From contig JACTUB010000011.1 of assembly GCA_015660885.1 (NCBI GenBank), positions 1 through 64,000 of the forward strand: DNA of 64,000 nt, in the 5' to 3' direction. Within the stretch, counting starts at the first letter, position 1. Each line of letters begins with the position of its first letter. The position numbers and the translations under genes are program-made. Origin of the DNA: Methanoregulaceae archaeon. GTDB lineage: Archaea > Halobacteriota > Methanomicrobia > Methanomicrobiales > Methanospirillaceae. The notes under the pieces are model-generated. The model saw only the letters and a list, made by a program, of their open reading frames with translations, did not search any database and had not been told where the DNA came from. Below, in pieces: positions 16,955-25,472 of the stretch.

Positions 16955-17377
16955 TTAACAGAGGGAGTTCCCGGTACCCACAATATTCCCGGTAGCATTA
17001 TTGGTGGTATCGAGGAGGGCATGGGCAACCAGGTATGCCTGGTGATATCCGATAATGGCTGACACATTGTTCACCGCATCAAAAGCCGTGTAGGCAACGA
17101 CGCACCCCAGCACCAGCACCGACAGGAGACCCGGTTTCTCGTTCTGCCGCAGGATATAGGGAATGGCAACCATAAGGGGGAGCAGGGCCAGTATTCCCAG
17201 GAGCATGCAGGGAACCATGCCGATACCGGCAAAACATGCTGCGGTCACGGAATTGCATTCCATGAAATGTTCCTGGACCGATGCCCGGTAGAGCGTGGTG
17301 GCGGATGCAACGGTAGCAAAAAACATCGCAGCCGCAATGAATATCCAGTACCGTTGATCGAATTTCACATTACTCAA
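16955..17377 (-). CDS. four-helix hypothetical membrane protein
   Basis: 140 residues with hydrophobic segments at about 10-28, 45-80 (two helices with a short turn) and 83-103, plus a weaker one near the C-terminus. Two Cys lie in the first loop (MECNSVTAACFAG). No known family is recognised. It starts MSNVKFDQRYW. Convergent with the zinc-ribbon gene, divergent from the next small gene. Confidence 0.65.
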   Translation of the reverse strand: MSNVKFDQRYWIFIAAAMFFATVASATTLYRASVQEHFMECNSVTAACFAGIGMVPCMLLGILALLPLMVAIPYILRQNEKPGLLSVLVLGCVVAYTAFDAVNNVSAIIGYHQAYLVAHALLDTTNNATGNIVGTGNSLC

Positions 17378-17532
17378 TCGGTGCCGGACCTATATCTAAT
17401 GCAGGAAGCTGAGCTGAGGTCCCGGAGATGGCGATTTTTACCCGCTGAAGACGGGGGAACTGCAGTAACGTTTGACATCCGTCGTTGTCCGGGCTCATCC
17501 TATTGTCCCGGTTTCTCCTTCAACCGTCCTTT

Positions 17533-17580
17533 TTTTTAACCGCAACCTTCATTACCTCCCGTTCCTGATGGGAGAATATG
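17533..17580 (+). repeat. 48-nt leader-like block, copy 2
   Basis: Same block as at 5130-5177: TTTTTAACCGCAACCTTCAT and on to an ATG (17578-17580). GATGGGAGAAT directly before the ATG is a ribosome-binding site. Conservation up to, but hardly beyond, the start codon suggests a shared promoter/leader. Confidence 0.45.
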
Positions 17581-17772
17581 CAGGATATTATTGGCAGCAA
17601 GAAGATGGAAAACGGCATCGTGGTTTTCTGGGAGGAGAAGGGTAAGAAGAAAGACGAATCGTTCAATTACGCGGAACTCATCGATATGAAGATCAATACG
17701 CTCGACCTTCTCGATCACCCGAAGTCCTATAAAGTCGACAGCGCGGCCCATGTAATCATCTCGAAGAAGTAA
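17578..17772 (+). CDS. 64-residue hypothetical protein
   Basis: A charged small protein: MQDIIGSKKMENGIVVFWEE, then GKKKDESFNYAELIDMKINT and a C-terminal VDSAAHVIISKK. It starts behind GGGAG and inside the 48-nt repeated leader. No known domain recognised; the alternating hydrophobic pattern suggests a small beta barrel. Its leader, but not clearly its coding part, recurs near 5130. Confidence 0.5.
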   Translation: MQDIIGSKKMENGIVVFWEEKGKKKDESFNYAELIDMKINTLDLLDHPKSYKVDSAAHVIISKK

Positions 17773-17897
17773 AACCTGAATTACCCAAAATAATCCCTGG
17801 AATCGTTTGCGCAGGTAATCCATGTACCGTGCTTCCTGTCCGGAAACGTACGTGAAGGAATCCGCGAACACCCCGTGCAATCCCGTGGTAGAGTATC

Positions 17898-18701
17898 ATG
17901 AAGACCATCATCTATTATTTTACCGGCACCGGCAACTCGCTTGCCGCTGCCAAAAAGATCGCCGCAGTACTGGGAGACTGCGAGCTTGTACCGGTTGCAT
18001 CGCTGCAGAAGATAAAAGGCGACATCGTCCCGCAGGCAGAACGGGTCGGGATCATCTGCCCGGTCTACTTTACCGGTCTGCCGCTGATGGTGGCCGGATG
18101 TGCCGGGCGTCTCGACCTTTCGCATTCGCGGTACACGTTCTCGGTGGTCACGTTCGGAGGTTCCGGGGGGTCGTCGGCACTCTGGCAGCTCGACAGCATT
18201 CTTAAGAAGCGGCAGCACCGCGGGCTGGATGCAGGGTTCATGGTAAAAATGCCCGGCAATTACATCCTGATGTACGGTTCCCCTGCAGGAAAAAAACGGG
18301 AAAAAGTTCTCGCTATGGCCGATAAGCAGATCGCGGATATCGCGGGAGCAGTCAGTCGTTCCGAGTTGCGGAAATTACCCTCTTCATTCCTTGCACGCCT
18401 TGTCCATTCCCTGATGTACCCCCGGTTCGCATCCCATGTCCATGGTGATGACCGGAAGTTCATGGCCAGTGAGAGTTGCACGTCCTGCGGGACATGTGCA
18501 GCCATCTGCCCGGCTGAAAACATTGAACTGGTGGATGGAAAACCCGTCTGGAAGCACCACTGCGAGCTCTGCTGCGGGTGCATCCATCTCTGCCCGGCTG
18601 GAGCGATCCAGGCGGGTTCCCGTACCGCAGCCCGGCAGCGCTACCGGAACCCTGCGGTCAGCATACAGGAACTCGAAAGGCTGCGGGAAACCAGCCCGTA
18701 A
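17898..18701 (+). CDS. EFR1-family flavodoxin-ferredoxin fusion
   Basis: 267 residues. N-terminal flavodoxin domain with the FMN phosphate loop YFTGTGNS (7-14), the TFGGSGGS loop and a C-terminal ferredoxin with two 4Fe-4S motifs: CTSCGTCAAICP and CELCCGCIHLCP. The fusion is typical of EFR1 proteins in anaerobes; it should pass electrons between low-potential carriers, partner unknown. ATG 17898. An 18-base piece of the same FTGTGN coding sequence recurs just after the gene. Confidence 0.9.
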   Translation: MKTIIYYFTGTGNSLAAAKKIAAVLGDCELVPVASLQKIKGDIVPQAERVGIICPVYFTGLPLMVAGCAGRLDLSHSRYTFSVVTFGGSGGSSALWQLDSILKKRQHRGLDAGFMVKMPGNYILMYGSPAGKKREKVLAMADKQIADIAGAVSRSELRKLPSSFLARLVHSLMYPRFASHVHGDDRKFMASESCTSCGTCAAICPAENIELVDGKPVWKHHCELCCGCIHLCPAGAIQAGSRTAARQRYRNPAVSIQELERLRETSP

Positions 18702-18917
18702 GATTACCCTTTTGTTTTTTTACCGGCACCGGCAATACACGTGCCGCATGTCTCCTATGACCGGGGACCTGGATAACCAATCCCCCACAACCGGCCTTCT
18801 TTTCCAAATCAGTAGTTACAGATAATCCGGTCTGAAATCCACTTCATGAAGGGTCTGGTGTTCCCAGGGAAGACAGGGTAAAATTTATCAGCACTTCAGC
18901 TCGTTAATAAAAAACAT
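18702..18917. other. intergenic region with a short FTGTGN-like repeat
   Basis: At 18718-18736 the sequence TTTTTACCGGCACCGGCAA repeats the flavodoxin FMN-loop codons of the preceding gene, then CACGTGCCGCATG continues loosely in register. No frame extends from it. It may be the trace of a duplicated flavodoxin gene, or chance in a conserved motif. The rest is promoter for the reductase gene. Confidence 0.3.
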
Positions 18918-19484
18918 ATGAGAAAAATTATTGCATTTACCAATGTTTCGGTGGATGGATATTTTGCCGGGCCGAACGGCGAGATCGACTTTTTCAAAAA
19001 TAACGATGACGAGGTCAGGGAATTTACTCAGTCGCAGGCAAACTCATCTGCCACGCTGATCTTTGGTCATACGACCTATGAGATGATGGCCGGGTTCTGG
19101 CCAACCCCGGATGCTATCAGGAACGACCCGGTTGTGGCCGGGGTTCTGAACAATGTCCCGAAGATAGTCTTTTCAAAAACACTGAAACCGGTGAAGGACG
19201 GCCCCGTCTGGAAGAATGTCAGGGTTCTTCATGAAATAAATCGGGAAGAGATTGCCAGGCTGAAAGATCAGGGGAGTAGAGATTTCGTGATTTTGGGGAG
19301 TGGCACAATCGTGCAGCAGCTGGCAAACCTCGGTCTCATCGACGAATACCAGCTTCTGGTGCACCCGGTTATTCTGGGCACTGGCAAATACTTATTCAAA
19401 GGAGTCAACCGGATGAACCTGAAGCTCCTCGACATACGGACATTTGGAAGCGGGAAAGTTTTTCTTAAATACGGACTCGCCTGA
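18918..19484 (+). CDS. dihydrofolate reductase family protein (RibD C-terminal fold)
   Basis: 188 residues of the DHFR/RibD-C family, NADPH-dependent reductases. Blocks: MRKIIAFTNVSVDGYFAGPN at the N-terminus, LIFGHTTYEMMAGFWP, the nucleotide-binding ILGSGTIVQQLANLGLIDEY and HPVILGTGKYLFKG. It is the stand-alone form; these are not proven to act on riboflavin or folate precursors. Single gene, ATG 18918. Confidence 0.88.
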   Translation: MRKIIAFTNVSVDGYFAGPNGEIDFFKNNDDEVREFTQSQANSSATLIFGHTTYEMMAGFWPTPDAIRNDPVVAGVLNNVPKIVFSKTLKPVKDGPVWKNVRVLHEINREEIARLKDQGSRDFVILGSGTIVQQLANLGLIDEYQLLVHPVILGTGKYLFKGVNRMNLKLLDIRTFGSGKVFLKYGLA

Positions 19485-19768
19485 AAGCGACGAGAGGGAG
19501 AGGGACGATTAACATTACAATTTCAGGGATAGTTCAGGGAAAACAGCCCATCCGGCAAACGATTGTCCCTCCAAAAGCATCGGGGAGCGTTTACGGCCAG
19601 CGCACGATTCACGCCGAATCCGGGACTGTTACCCGGTGCTGACCCGACACCTGATCTCCCCATTCTTTGAACGGGAAGCTCCGGTTTAATGCATGAATAT
19701 TTGAGGAACCGGGAAAATACACTACCAGGAGCAGATTCTCTCTCTCATACTCTGCCGGGTTTTACCAA

Positions 19769-20434
19769 ATGAGCCGACTCCGCACCCTGCTGGAATGGAC
19801 GATCATCCTGATCCCGTTCCTGATCATTGGATTTCTCCTCTTCTATTTTATCCTGGGTGCAGGTTCGCCTGCTTCCCAACCCTCCGGGCTGCCTGATGGG
19901 AACGGCGGCTTCTACCAGAGCCCCCTCTCCCCACCCCAGCAGTTTACAAAAAATGTGGGGGACTGGCAGTTTGTCTTCCCTTCATCCTACAGTTATATCC
20001 TTGCCGGCAAAGTCATCGGGAGGCACGCGTACCCGGACGCGATGCCGGAAGGTATCATGCCGCTCGATCTTGCGGTAGTAAACGGCGACCTGCTCAAGCC
20101 CGGTATCCTCTCGTTTTTCACCATTACGATGGGGGACCGCACGCTTGAATACAGCTACGATGTTCCGAAGTACACCGGTCTCTCCGAGGAGTACATCGAT
20201 GAACACATCAGCAACAACCATCTGGTCTTCCTGGATCCTGCGCTCGAGAGCGACGTGAAGGAGGCGCAGGTCGGCACCTGCCTGATCATCACGGGGAAGC
20301 TGGTGGATATCCGCGGTACATCCCCGCGTAAATTGTACCTTGCGAACACCAGTACGGTGAGAAACGATACGTATCCTGCCGGCTGTGAGATCATCCTTGT
20401 TGAAGCGTATACACCGGTCAGGTGCGGGAATTAA
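19769..20434 (+). CDS. membrane-anchored hypothetical protein
   Basis: 221 residues. One N-terminal membrane helix (about 9-31) should anchor the protein with the rest outside. A Pro/Ser-rich linker (32-55) leads to an extracellular domain with beta-like pattern and the segment GNWQ-type VGDWQFVFPSSYSYILAG. Two cysteines (TCLIITG and AGCEIIL) could form a disulfide. Unrecognised. It precedes the nitrogenase-like operon by 156 bases on the same strand, but a promoter probably lies between. Confidence 0.6.
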   Translation: MSRLRTLLEWTIILIPFLIIGFLLFYFILGAGSPASQPSGLPDGNGGFYQSPLSPPQQFTKNVGDWQFVFPSSYSYILAGKVIGRHAYPDAMPEGIMPLDLAVVNGDLLKPGILSFFTITMGDRTLEYSYDVPKYTGLSEEYIDEHISNNHLVFLDPALESDVKEAQVGTCLIITGKLVDIRGTSPRKLYLANTSTVRNDTYPAGCEIILVEAYTPVRCGN

Positions 20435-20529
20435 CCGGTGATACGATTTTTCAGGCGGTAGGGTCTTGTTTGTTCCCGGAACACGGATTGCATAGTGCGC
20501 TTTGGCCGGCCGGATATCCAGTCGTTCAC

Positions 20530-20590
20530 CAAGAAAAAATCAGTAAAAAACTATTTACCCCTCAGTGTGTGATGGGAAACTGTGTGAATC
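20530..20590 (+). promoter_or_regulatory. putative promoter of the nitrogenase-like operon
   Basis: AAAAAATCAGTAAAAAACTA followed by TTTACC at about 20534-20560 is the only AT-rich block before the operon; a TATA box there would give a short leader before ATG 20591. No NifR-type operator palindrome was recognised. Confidence 0.35.
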
Positions 20591-22012
20591 ATGGAGAACG
20601 AGTCCATCGTATTTCACGGTAATCTGCAGCAGTTACTGGCGAAGGTAGAAACGGGTGAGATGATCCCGAAGCTGCAGGCATCGCACGCTCCCATGTGCAA
20701 ATTTTTCACTGCTTACTATGTCATCAGCGGTATCCGGCACGTAGTCCCTCTCGTACATGGTCCGACCGGCTGCCCGCTCTATATGTCCGACTTTGTCAGG
20801 ACGCGGGAATGCTGCGAGATGCGTGGCGTCCCGCTTGAACCCACTGCCTGCACAACGCTTGACGAAAGCCACATCATCTATGGCGGCGAGGGAAAACTCC
20901 TTGAGGCGGTGAAGGAGGCCTATGCAAAGTACCATCCCGACCTCATCGTCATCCTCTCCTGCTGCTGTTCCGGGATCATCGGCGACGATGTCGAGAGTAT
21001 CGCCCGCGAGGCCGAAAAGCAGGTCGGCTGCAGGGTGCTTGCACTCAGGAGCGAGGGGTTCGGCGGCGATTTCCGGAGCGGGTACGAGGACGCGTTCAAA
21101 CTCATCATGGAGCTGATGGACCCCCCGCAAAAGAAGATGAAGGGGACGATCAACATCCTCGGTGCCCGCTGGGGGCCGTCCCCCACTGAGTTCAACTGGG
21201 ACATGGACGAGATTGAACGGCTCCTTTCCGAGATCGGAATAAAGGTAAACGCCATCATCGCAGGAGGGTGCACCGTCGAACAGATCCGGCATGCCCGGGA
21301 GGTCGAGCTGAATGCCTCGTGGTGTTACGACTGGGGGCAGAAGCTCGGCGACCTGATGCAGGAGAAATTCGGTGTCCCGTACAGCAGGACCGGGCAGCCC
21401 TACGGTCCGGAAGCGACAAAAGAATGGCTGCTCGGCGTTGCAAAACCCCTCGGCATGGAGGAAAAAGCGCTGGAGGTGATTGAGCGGGAGATGAAAGAGG
21501 TTGAACCGGATCTCGCATACCTCCGGCAGGCTCTTGCCGGCAAAACCGCGATCATCGAGATATCGGAGTTCCCCGGGCCTATCCGGGCCCTCTCGCTCGC
21601 TCGAATGGCAAAGGAGTTCGGGGCTCGCCCCGTTGTTATCAACGTCCACCCGTATACGATCAAGGAGCGGATGCCGAGCATTAAATACATACTCGAAACA
21701 GGTCTCAACCCGGAGATCATCCTGACGAAAGGGCTCTTCCGGCTGGGGAGCTTCCGCTCGTCAAAAGAGACCGAGGACGAGCTGGAGGCGATTGTCAGGA
21801 TGTATGACAACGTGATCTTCTTCGGGAACTCCGGCCGGTTCCCTCCATGCCCCGTCGTAAACCTGACGCTCATGAACCCGGCGTTCCAGCCCCAGTACGG
21901 ATTTAAGGGGATCAGGAACATTGCTGCACTCGTCAGGCAGGCACTGGAGAACAAGGATCTGCCACGCTCGCGGCTGTTCAGGGGGATGCTCTATGGGACC
22001 GGAAAACGGTGA
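20591..22012 (+). CDS. nitrogenase component 1-like protein, D-type subunit
   Basis: 473 residues of the nitrogenase component 1 superfamily (NifD/NifK, NifE/N, BchN/B, CfbD). Cysteines align with the three cluster ligands of NifD: C61 in HGPTGC, C87 in TACTTLDE and one of C124-C126 in LSCCCSG. Further blocks: GGEGKLLEAV, IIGDDV, GFGGDF. It is not the short CfbD of F430 synthesis, which begins differently, and it lacks the usual NifD neighbours. C227 in AGGC is a possible extra ligand. It overlaps the K-type gene by 20 bases. The substrate cannot be told from sequence; it is most like the poorly known group IV nitrogenase-like reductases. Confidence 0.85.
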   Translation: MENESIVFHGNLQQLLAKVETGEMIPKLQASHAPMCKFFTAYYVISGIRHVVPLVHGPTGCPLYMSDFVRTRECCEMRGVPLEPTACTTLDESHIIYGGEGKLLEAVKEAYAKYHPDLIVILSCCCSGIIGDDVESIAREAEKQVGCRVLALRSEGFGGDFRSGYEDAFKLIMELMDPPQKKMKGTINILGARWGPSPTEFNWDMDEIERLLSEIGIKVNAIIAGGCTVEQIRHAREVELNASWCYDWGQKLGDLMQEKFGVPYSRTGQPYGPEATKEWLLGVAKPLGMEEKALEVIEREMKEVEPDLAYLRQALAGKTAIIEISEFPGPIRALSLARMAKEFGARPVVINVHPYTIKERMPSIKYILETGLNPEIILTKGLFRLGSFRSSKETEDELEAIVRMYDNVIFFGNSGRFPPCPVVNLTLMNPAFQPQYGFKGIRNIAALVRQALENKDLPRSRLFRGMLYGTGKR

Positions 22013-23351
22013 AGAGCCGGCCGGGCGGAGGGTCCCTTCTCCCGAGTCATGCACGGACCCCTACCTCCGGTGCGCCTTCAACGGTGCCGCCCAGACGGCA
22101 CTGGGAGTCTTAGGCTGCGCCCTGCTCGCCCATTCACCCCAGGGGTGTGAGTACCTGGTCAACAATGCCTTTGCCTCGCAGGAATGCGACTACATGGAGA
22201 CAGTCACGCTCTGCACGAAACTGTGCGTGGACGAGATTGTGCACGGCGGCGAGGACATCCTTGCCCGCACGATCCGGGAAGCAAAGGACCTCCCGATCTC
22301 CGCCCTGTTCGTAATCAGTGCGTGCGGGCCCGAGATTGTCGGCGACGATATCGTTGCCGTCTGCGAGACCCTGCAACCGGAGGTGAAGTTCCGGCTCATT
22401 CCTATTCCCAGTCCCGGGTTCAGGGGATCGCAGTACGATGGCATCGACATTGCGCTGGATACCATCCTGAAACGGCTTGCGAAGAAGAGAGGAGAGAAGA
22501 TCCCGGGCTCGGTCTGCCTCATCGCCCCCCACGCGAACGCCAACCCGACCTGGCCGGCAGACCTTACATGGGTGAAGCAGACGCTCTCCCGGATGGGTAT
22601 CCCGGTTATTGCAACGCTCACCCACAAGACTCCCCTTTCCGAGATCGAGAATATCGCATCTGCCGAGACCTCCCTCCTGCTCAGCCACGACGCCGGGCAG
22701 AAGGCAGCGGATTACCTCTTCGCAGCGTATGGCATCGAACAGATCTGTAAGGGGATACCGCTGCCAATCGGGATGACCAACACGCAGCGCTGGCTGGCTG
22801 CACTCGGGGAGCGGTTTGGTGCACAGAAGACCGCGGAGGGCATGGTTGCGGAAGGGGAGAAGATGGTGATGGCTACATGCCGGCGTAAAATGCCGATGGC
22901 CCGGTTCCTGTACCGGACACCCGCCGCGATCGTTGCCGATGCCACCGTAGGAATCCCGCTGGTCCGGTTTGTCACCGAGGAGATGGAGATGACCCCGGAA
23001 CTCGTTGCCCTGTACACGTCCCAGCGCACGGTGCGGGAACTGCTGGATAAGGAACTGAAGGATCTCGGCCTTAACCCGAAAGTGGTGTATGGCACGGACG
23101 TGTACAAGACACGGGCAGGCCTGCGAGAGGTCAGGCCGAAGGTCATATTCGGGAGCACGATCGAACGGCATGCCAGCGAGGGGCTCCCGGTGGCATACGT
23201 TGTAGAGGTGGTGAGAATAATGCGCCAGTTCCGGATGATCAACCGGGAATACTTCGGGTATACCGGTATCCTGAACCTCTTCGAGTGCGTCCAGAACGAG
23301 TGGACGATGGCGTGGCGTTCAAAAGAGAAACGGTACGAGGCGAAGTGGTGA
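21993..23351 (+). CDS. nitrogenase component 1-like protein, K-type subunit
   Basis: 452 residues from ATG 21993 (MGPENGEEPA). I prefer this start to the longer frame because GGGGATG lies before it and the longer N-terminus is antisense-like coding of the previous gene. Cysteine pattern: C20, C27, C42, C52 (SPQGCEYL), C65, C74, C78 and C111 (SACGPEIVGDDI), so the K-like ligand positions for a P-cluster are present. Blocks GGEDIL and IVGDDI match the superfamily. It should pair with the D-type subunit as a heterodimer and take electrons from the H-type protein encoded 7 bases downstream. Confidence 0.82.
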   Translation: MGPENGEEPAGRRVPSPESCTDPYLRCAFNGAAQTALGVLGCALLAHSPQGCEYLVNNAFASQECDYMETVTLCTKLCVDEIVHGGEDILARTIREAKDLPISALFVISACGPEIVGDDIVAVCETLQPEVKFRLIPIPSPGFRGSQYDGIDIALDTILKRLAKKRGEKIPGSVCLIAPHANANPTWPADLTWVKQTLSRMGIPVIATLTHKTPLSEIENIASAETSLLLSHDAGQKAADYLFAAYGIEQICKGIPLPIGMTNTQRWLAALGERFGAQKTAEGMVAEGEKMVMATCRRKMPMARFLYRTPAAIVADATVGIPLVRFVTEEMEMTPELVALYTSQRTVRELLDKELKDLGLNPKVVYGTDVYKTRAGLREVRPKVIFGSTIERHASEGLPVAYVVEVVRIMRQFRMINREYFGYTGILNLFECVQNEWTMAWRSKEKRYEAKW

Positions 23352-23358
23352 ACAAAAC

Positions 23359-24204
23359 ATGAGACAAATTGCGATATATGGTAAGGGGGGGATCGGGAAG
23401 AGCACGATCGCCTCAAACCTGTCTGCGGCACTGAACGAAAGGGGGTATACGGTCATGCAGGTCGGCTGCGATCCCAAGAGGGACTCGACGAGGATCCTTG
23501 CCGGCGGGCGTTTTATTCCCGCCGTGCTGGAAGAGCACCGGGAACAGCTGAGGGTGGGCAAGGACGAATATGCAATCAAGCTTGACCATATTGTCTTCAA
23601 ATCGCCCGGCGGGATCTATCTTGTCGAGGCAGGGGGGCCTGAACCGGGGGTAGGCTGCGCCGGCAGGGGCGTGCTGACGGCACTGCAGATCTTAAAAGAC
23701 CTCAACGCGTTCGAGACCTACAAGATCGATGTGGCGATCTACGATGTGCTCGGTGACGTCGTCTGCGGGGGGTTTTCGATGCCCATCCGCGAAGGGTTTG
23801 CAAAAGAGATCTACCTTGTCTGTTCCGGCGGGTTCATGAGCATCTATGCGGCAAACAATATCGCCCGGGCCGTGCAGCGCCTGGCAAAGCGGGGTGACAC
23901 CGGGCTTGCCGGGATCATCTGCAACAGCAACGGCGACGACGCGTTCGAGCGTGCCGTTATTCCGGAATTTGCACAAAAGCTGGGGACTTCCTTTGTCCAG
24001 TTCGTCCCCAGGAGTCCTGTGATCCAGGCTTGCGAGCTGGAAGGAAGGGCCGTAGTGGAGCACTCTCCCGGTTCGAAGGAAGCGGAGGTCTTCAGGAATC
24101 TTGCAAAAGCGATCATGGAAAACACTACCCGGGTGATACCGACACCGGTTAACGACCTCGCTGAGCTTGAGAAGATGTACCGGCAGCACCTGGTAAAGAG
24201 ATGA
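23359..24204 (+). CDS. nitrogenase iron protein-like ATPase (NifH-type)
   Basis: 281 residues. P-loop GKGGIGKST at 8-16, switch regions with GCDPKRDST (36-44) and D-V-L-G-D-V (129-134). The two 4Fe-4S ligands are C100 (GVGCAGRGV) and C136 (VVCGGFSMPIR). All features needed for an ATP-driven electron donor to a component 1 partner are present. It closes the D-K-H operon, 7 bases after the K-type gene. True NifH operons of methanogens have glnB-like genes between H and D; none is here, so a role outside N2 fixation is likely. CfbC of F430 synthesis is an alternative only if it served two partners. Confidence 0.88.
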   Translation: MRQIAIYGKGGIGKSTIASNLSAALNERGYTVMQVGCDPKRDSTRILAGGRFIPAVLEEHREQLRVGKDEYAIKLDHIVFKSPGGIYLVEAGGPEPGVGCAGRGVLTALQILKDLNAFETYKIDVAIYDVLGDVVCGGFSMPIREGFAKEIYLVCSGGFMSIYAANNIARAVQRLAKRGDTGLAGIICNSNGDDAFERAVIPEFAQKLGTSFVQFVPRSPVIQACELEGRAVVEHSPGSKEAEVFRNLAKAIMENTTRVIPTPVNDLAELEKMYRQHLVKR

Positions 24205-24452
24205 TGCGTCCAGATGCGGCAGGGCACGGGCTTTGTTTTTCCCACTCATACGTGTCGCTGATTTGCTCCACCATTTTTCATGATTTCCGGGATCCATTTC
24301 CTGGAGAGATTTCTCACAGGAGACCCCGGAGAATGCTGTTTTTTGTCTCTATCGTACCTCAGGGAAAAAATCCGGTGTAACTTCCCTGGTTGCCGGGGAA
24401 AGAGTTACCCCTATACCAACTTTAATGTAATCGGGAAGACAGGTAACCTTCG
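24205..24452. other. intergenic region after the nitrogenase-like operon
   Basis: About 250 bases. TTCCCTGGTTGCCGGGGAA near 24380-24398 is a hairpin and could end the operon or belong to the next leader. No gene seen. Confidence 0.35.
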
Positions 24453-25148
24453 ATGAACACCCGTACAAAACTGATGACCGCGGTGGTAATCGCGGTCGTT
24501 GCCATCCTCATTGTCATAGTCTTCGTCAACCCGGCACTCCTGCAGGGCCAGGTTTCTCACGAGACAAAACAACTTGCAGCTATCGAAGTCAGGTCCTACC
24601 AGGGCAAAGACCTCTCTTCCATCAACGACTTCCACGAAAACTCCATCGCCGGTCCCCAACACATCAACGAGTCCGACTACCGTCTTACCGTCACCGGCCT
24701 CACCACGACGAAGAAGGTCTCCACGTACCGCGACGTCCTCGACAACCACCAGCACTACTCCAAGGTCGTCACGCTCCACTGTGTCGAAGGCTGGGATGTC
24801 ACGATTCTCTGGGAAGGCGTGCTCGTCCGCGACCTCATACAGGAAGCAGGTATTGACCCGCGGGCGAACACCGTGATCTTCCATGCCCATGACGGCTACA
24901 CGACGTCGTTTCCGCTCAGCTATGTCATGGACAACGATATCATCATGGCGTACGCGATGAACAACGTCACCCTCCCTGCCGAACGGGGGTATCCTTTCGA
25001 GCTTGTTGCCGAGGATAAATGGGGATACAAGTGGATCAAGTGGATTGAAGAGATAGAGCTCTCCGACAATCCGAACTACAAGGGCTACTGGGAGCAACGC
25101 GGGTACTCGAACTCCGGCAACCTGAACGGGAGCTATTTCAGTTTCTGA
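24453..25148 (+). CDS. membrane-anchored molybdopterin (sulfite oxidase-fold) protein
   Basis: 231 residues. An N-terminal helix (about 8-27) anchors it outside the cell. The remainder is an oxidoreductase molybdopterin-binding domain: DYRLTVTG, then VTLHCVEGWDVTILWEGV with C110 as the expected Mo ligand, and GYTTSFPLSYVMD and RGYPFELVAEDKWGYKWIKW. No haem or dimerisation domain is present, so it resembles small YedY/MsrP-like catalytic subunits. Lies 248 bases after the nitrogenase-like operon on the same strand; a functional link is only suggested by position. Confidence 0.85.
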   Translation: MNTRTKLMTAVVIAVVAILIVIVFVNPALLQGQVSHETKQLAAIEVRSYQGKDLSSINDFHENSIAGPQHINESDYRLTVTGLTTTKKVSTYRDVLDNHQHYSKVVTLHCVEGWDVTILWEGVLVRDLIQEAGIDPRANTVIFHAHDGYTTSFPLSYVMDNDIIMAYAMNNVTLPAERGYPFELVAEDKWGYKWIKWIEEIELSDNPNYKGYWEQRGYSNSGNLNGSYFSF

Positions 25149-25239
25149 TTTTTTTTAATTCTCCTGGCTGTTATTCGTAAACCTGCGGGACAATCTTTTT
25201 CTTGTTATGGCAATATGGTGGTAGGTGAGGTGATGCAGC

Positions 25240-25389
25240 ATGTGTTCCATTGGTGGTCCTGCAGGACTTGACGTGGACGAACTGAAATGGTACAAGTACC
25301 GGTGCAAGGGGTGCGGCCACGTGTACAAGAGCACGGGAAAGAAATCCGTATGTCCCACGTGCAGGTCTGAGGATGTAGAGAAGGTGTAA
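25240..25389 (+). CDS. 49-residue zinc-ribbon protein
   Basis: MCSIGGPAGLDVDELKWYKY, then RCKGCGHVYKSTGKK and VCPTCRSEDVEKV. Two CxxC pairs (CKGC, CPTC) 16 residues apart form a classic rubredoxin-like zinc ribbon. Start ATG 25240, behind GGTGAGGTGA. Too short for standard length cut-offs but very likely real. Possibly an RNA- or ribosome-associated ribbon; function unknown. Confidence 0.75.
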   Translation: MCSIGGPAGLDVDELKWYKYRCKGCGHVYKSTGKKSVCPTCRSEDVEKV

Positions 25390-25472
25390 GGATCATTTCC
25401 TTAGTGAAGGACGGCGGTATCCAGCATAGTGAGAAAGAATGATGTGCCTGTTTCTCTGGAAGGAATCATGCA

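Noticed and set aside
20633..21649. 338-codon reverse frame
   Set aside because: It lies fully antisense to the D-type nitrogenase-like gene, which has strong family motifs. High-GC third positions make such mirror frames common.
22134..23171. 345-codon reverse frame
   Set aside because: Antisense to the K-type gene; no motif and no ribosome-binding site.
23359..24204. True nifH for nitrogen fixation
   Set aside because: There are no glnB-like genes, no nifE/N/B and the order D-K-H is wrong; D and K do not keep the expected FeMo-cofactor neighbourhood as far as can be read.
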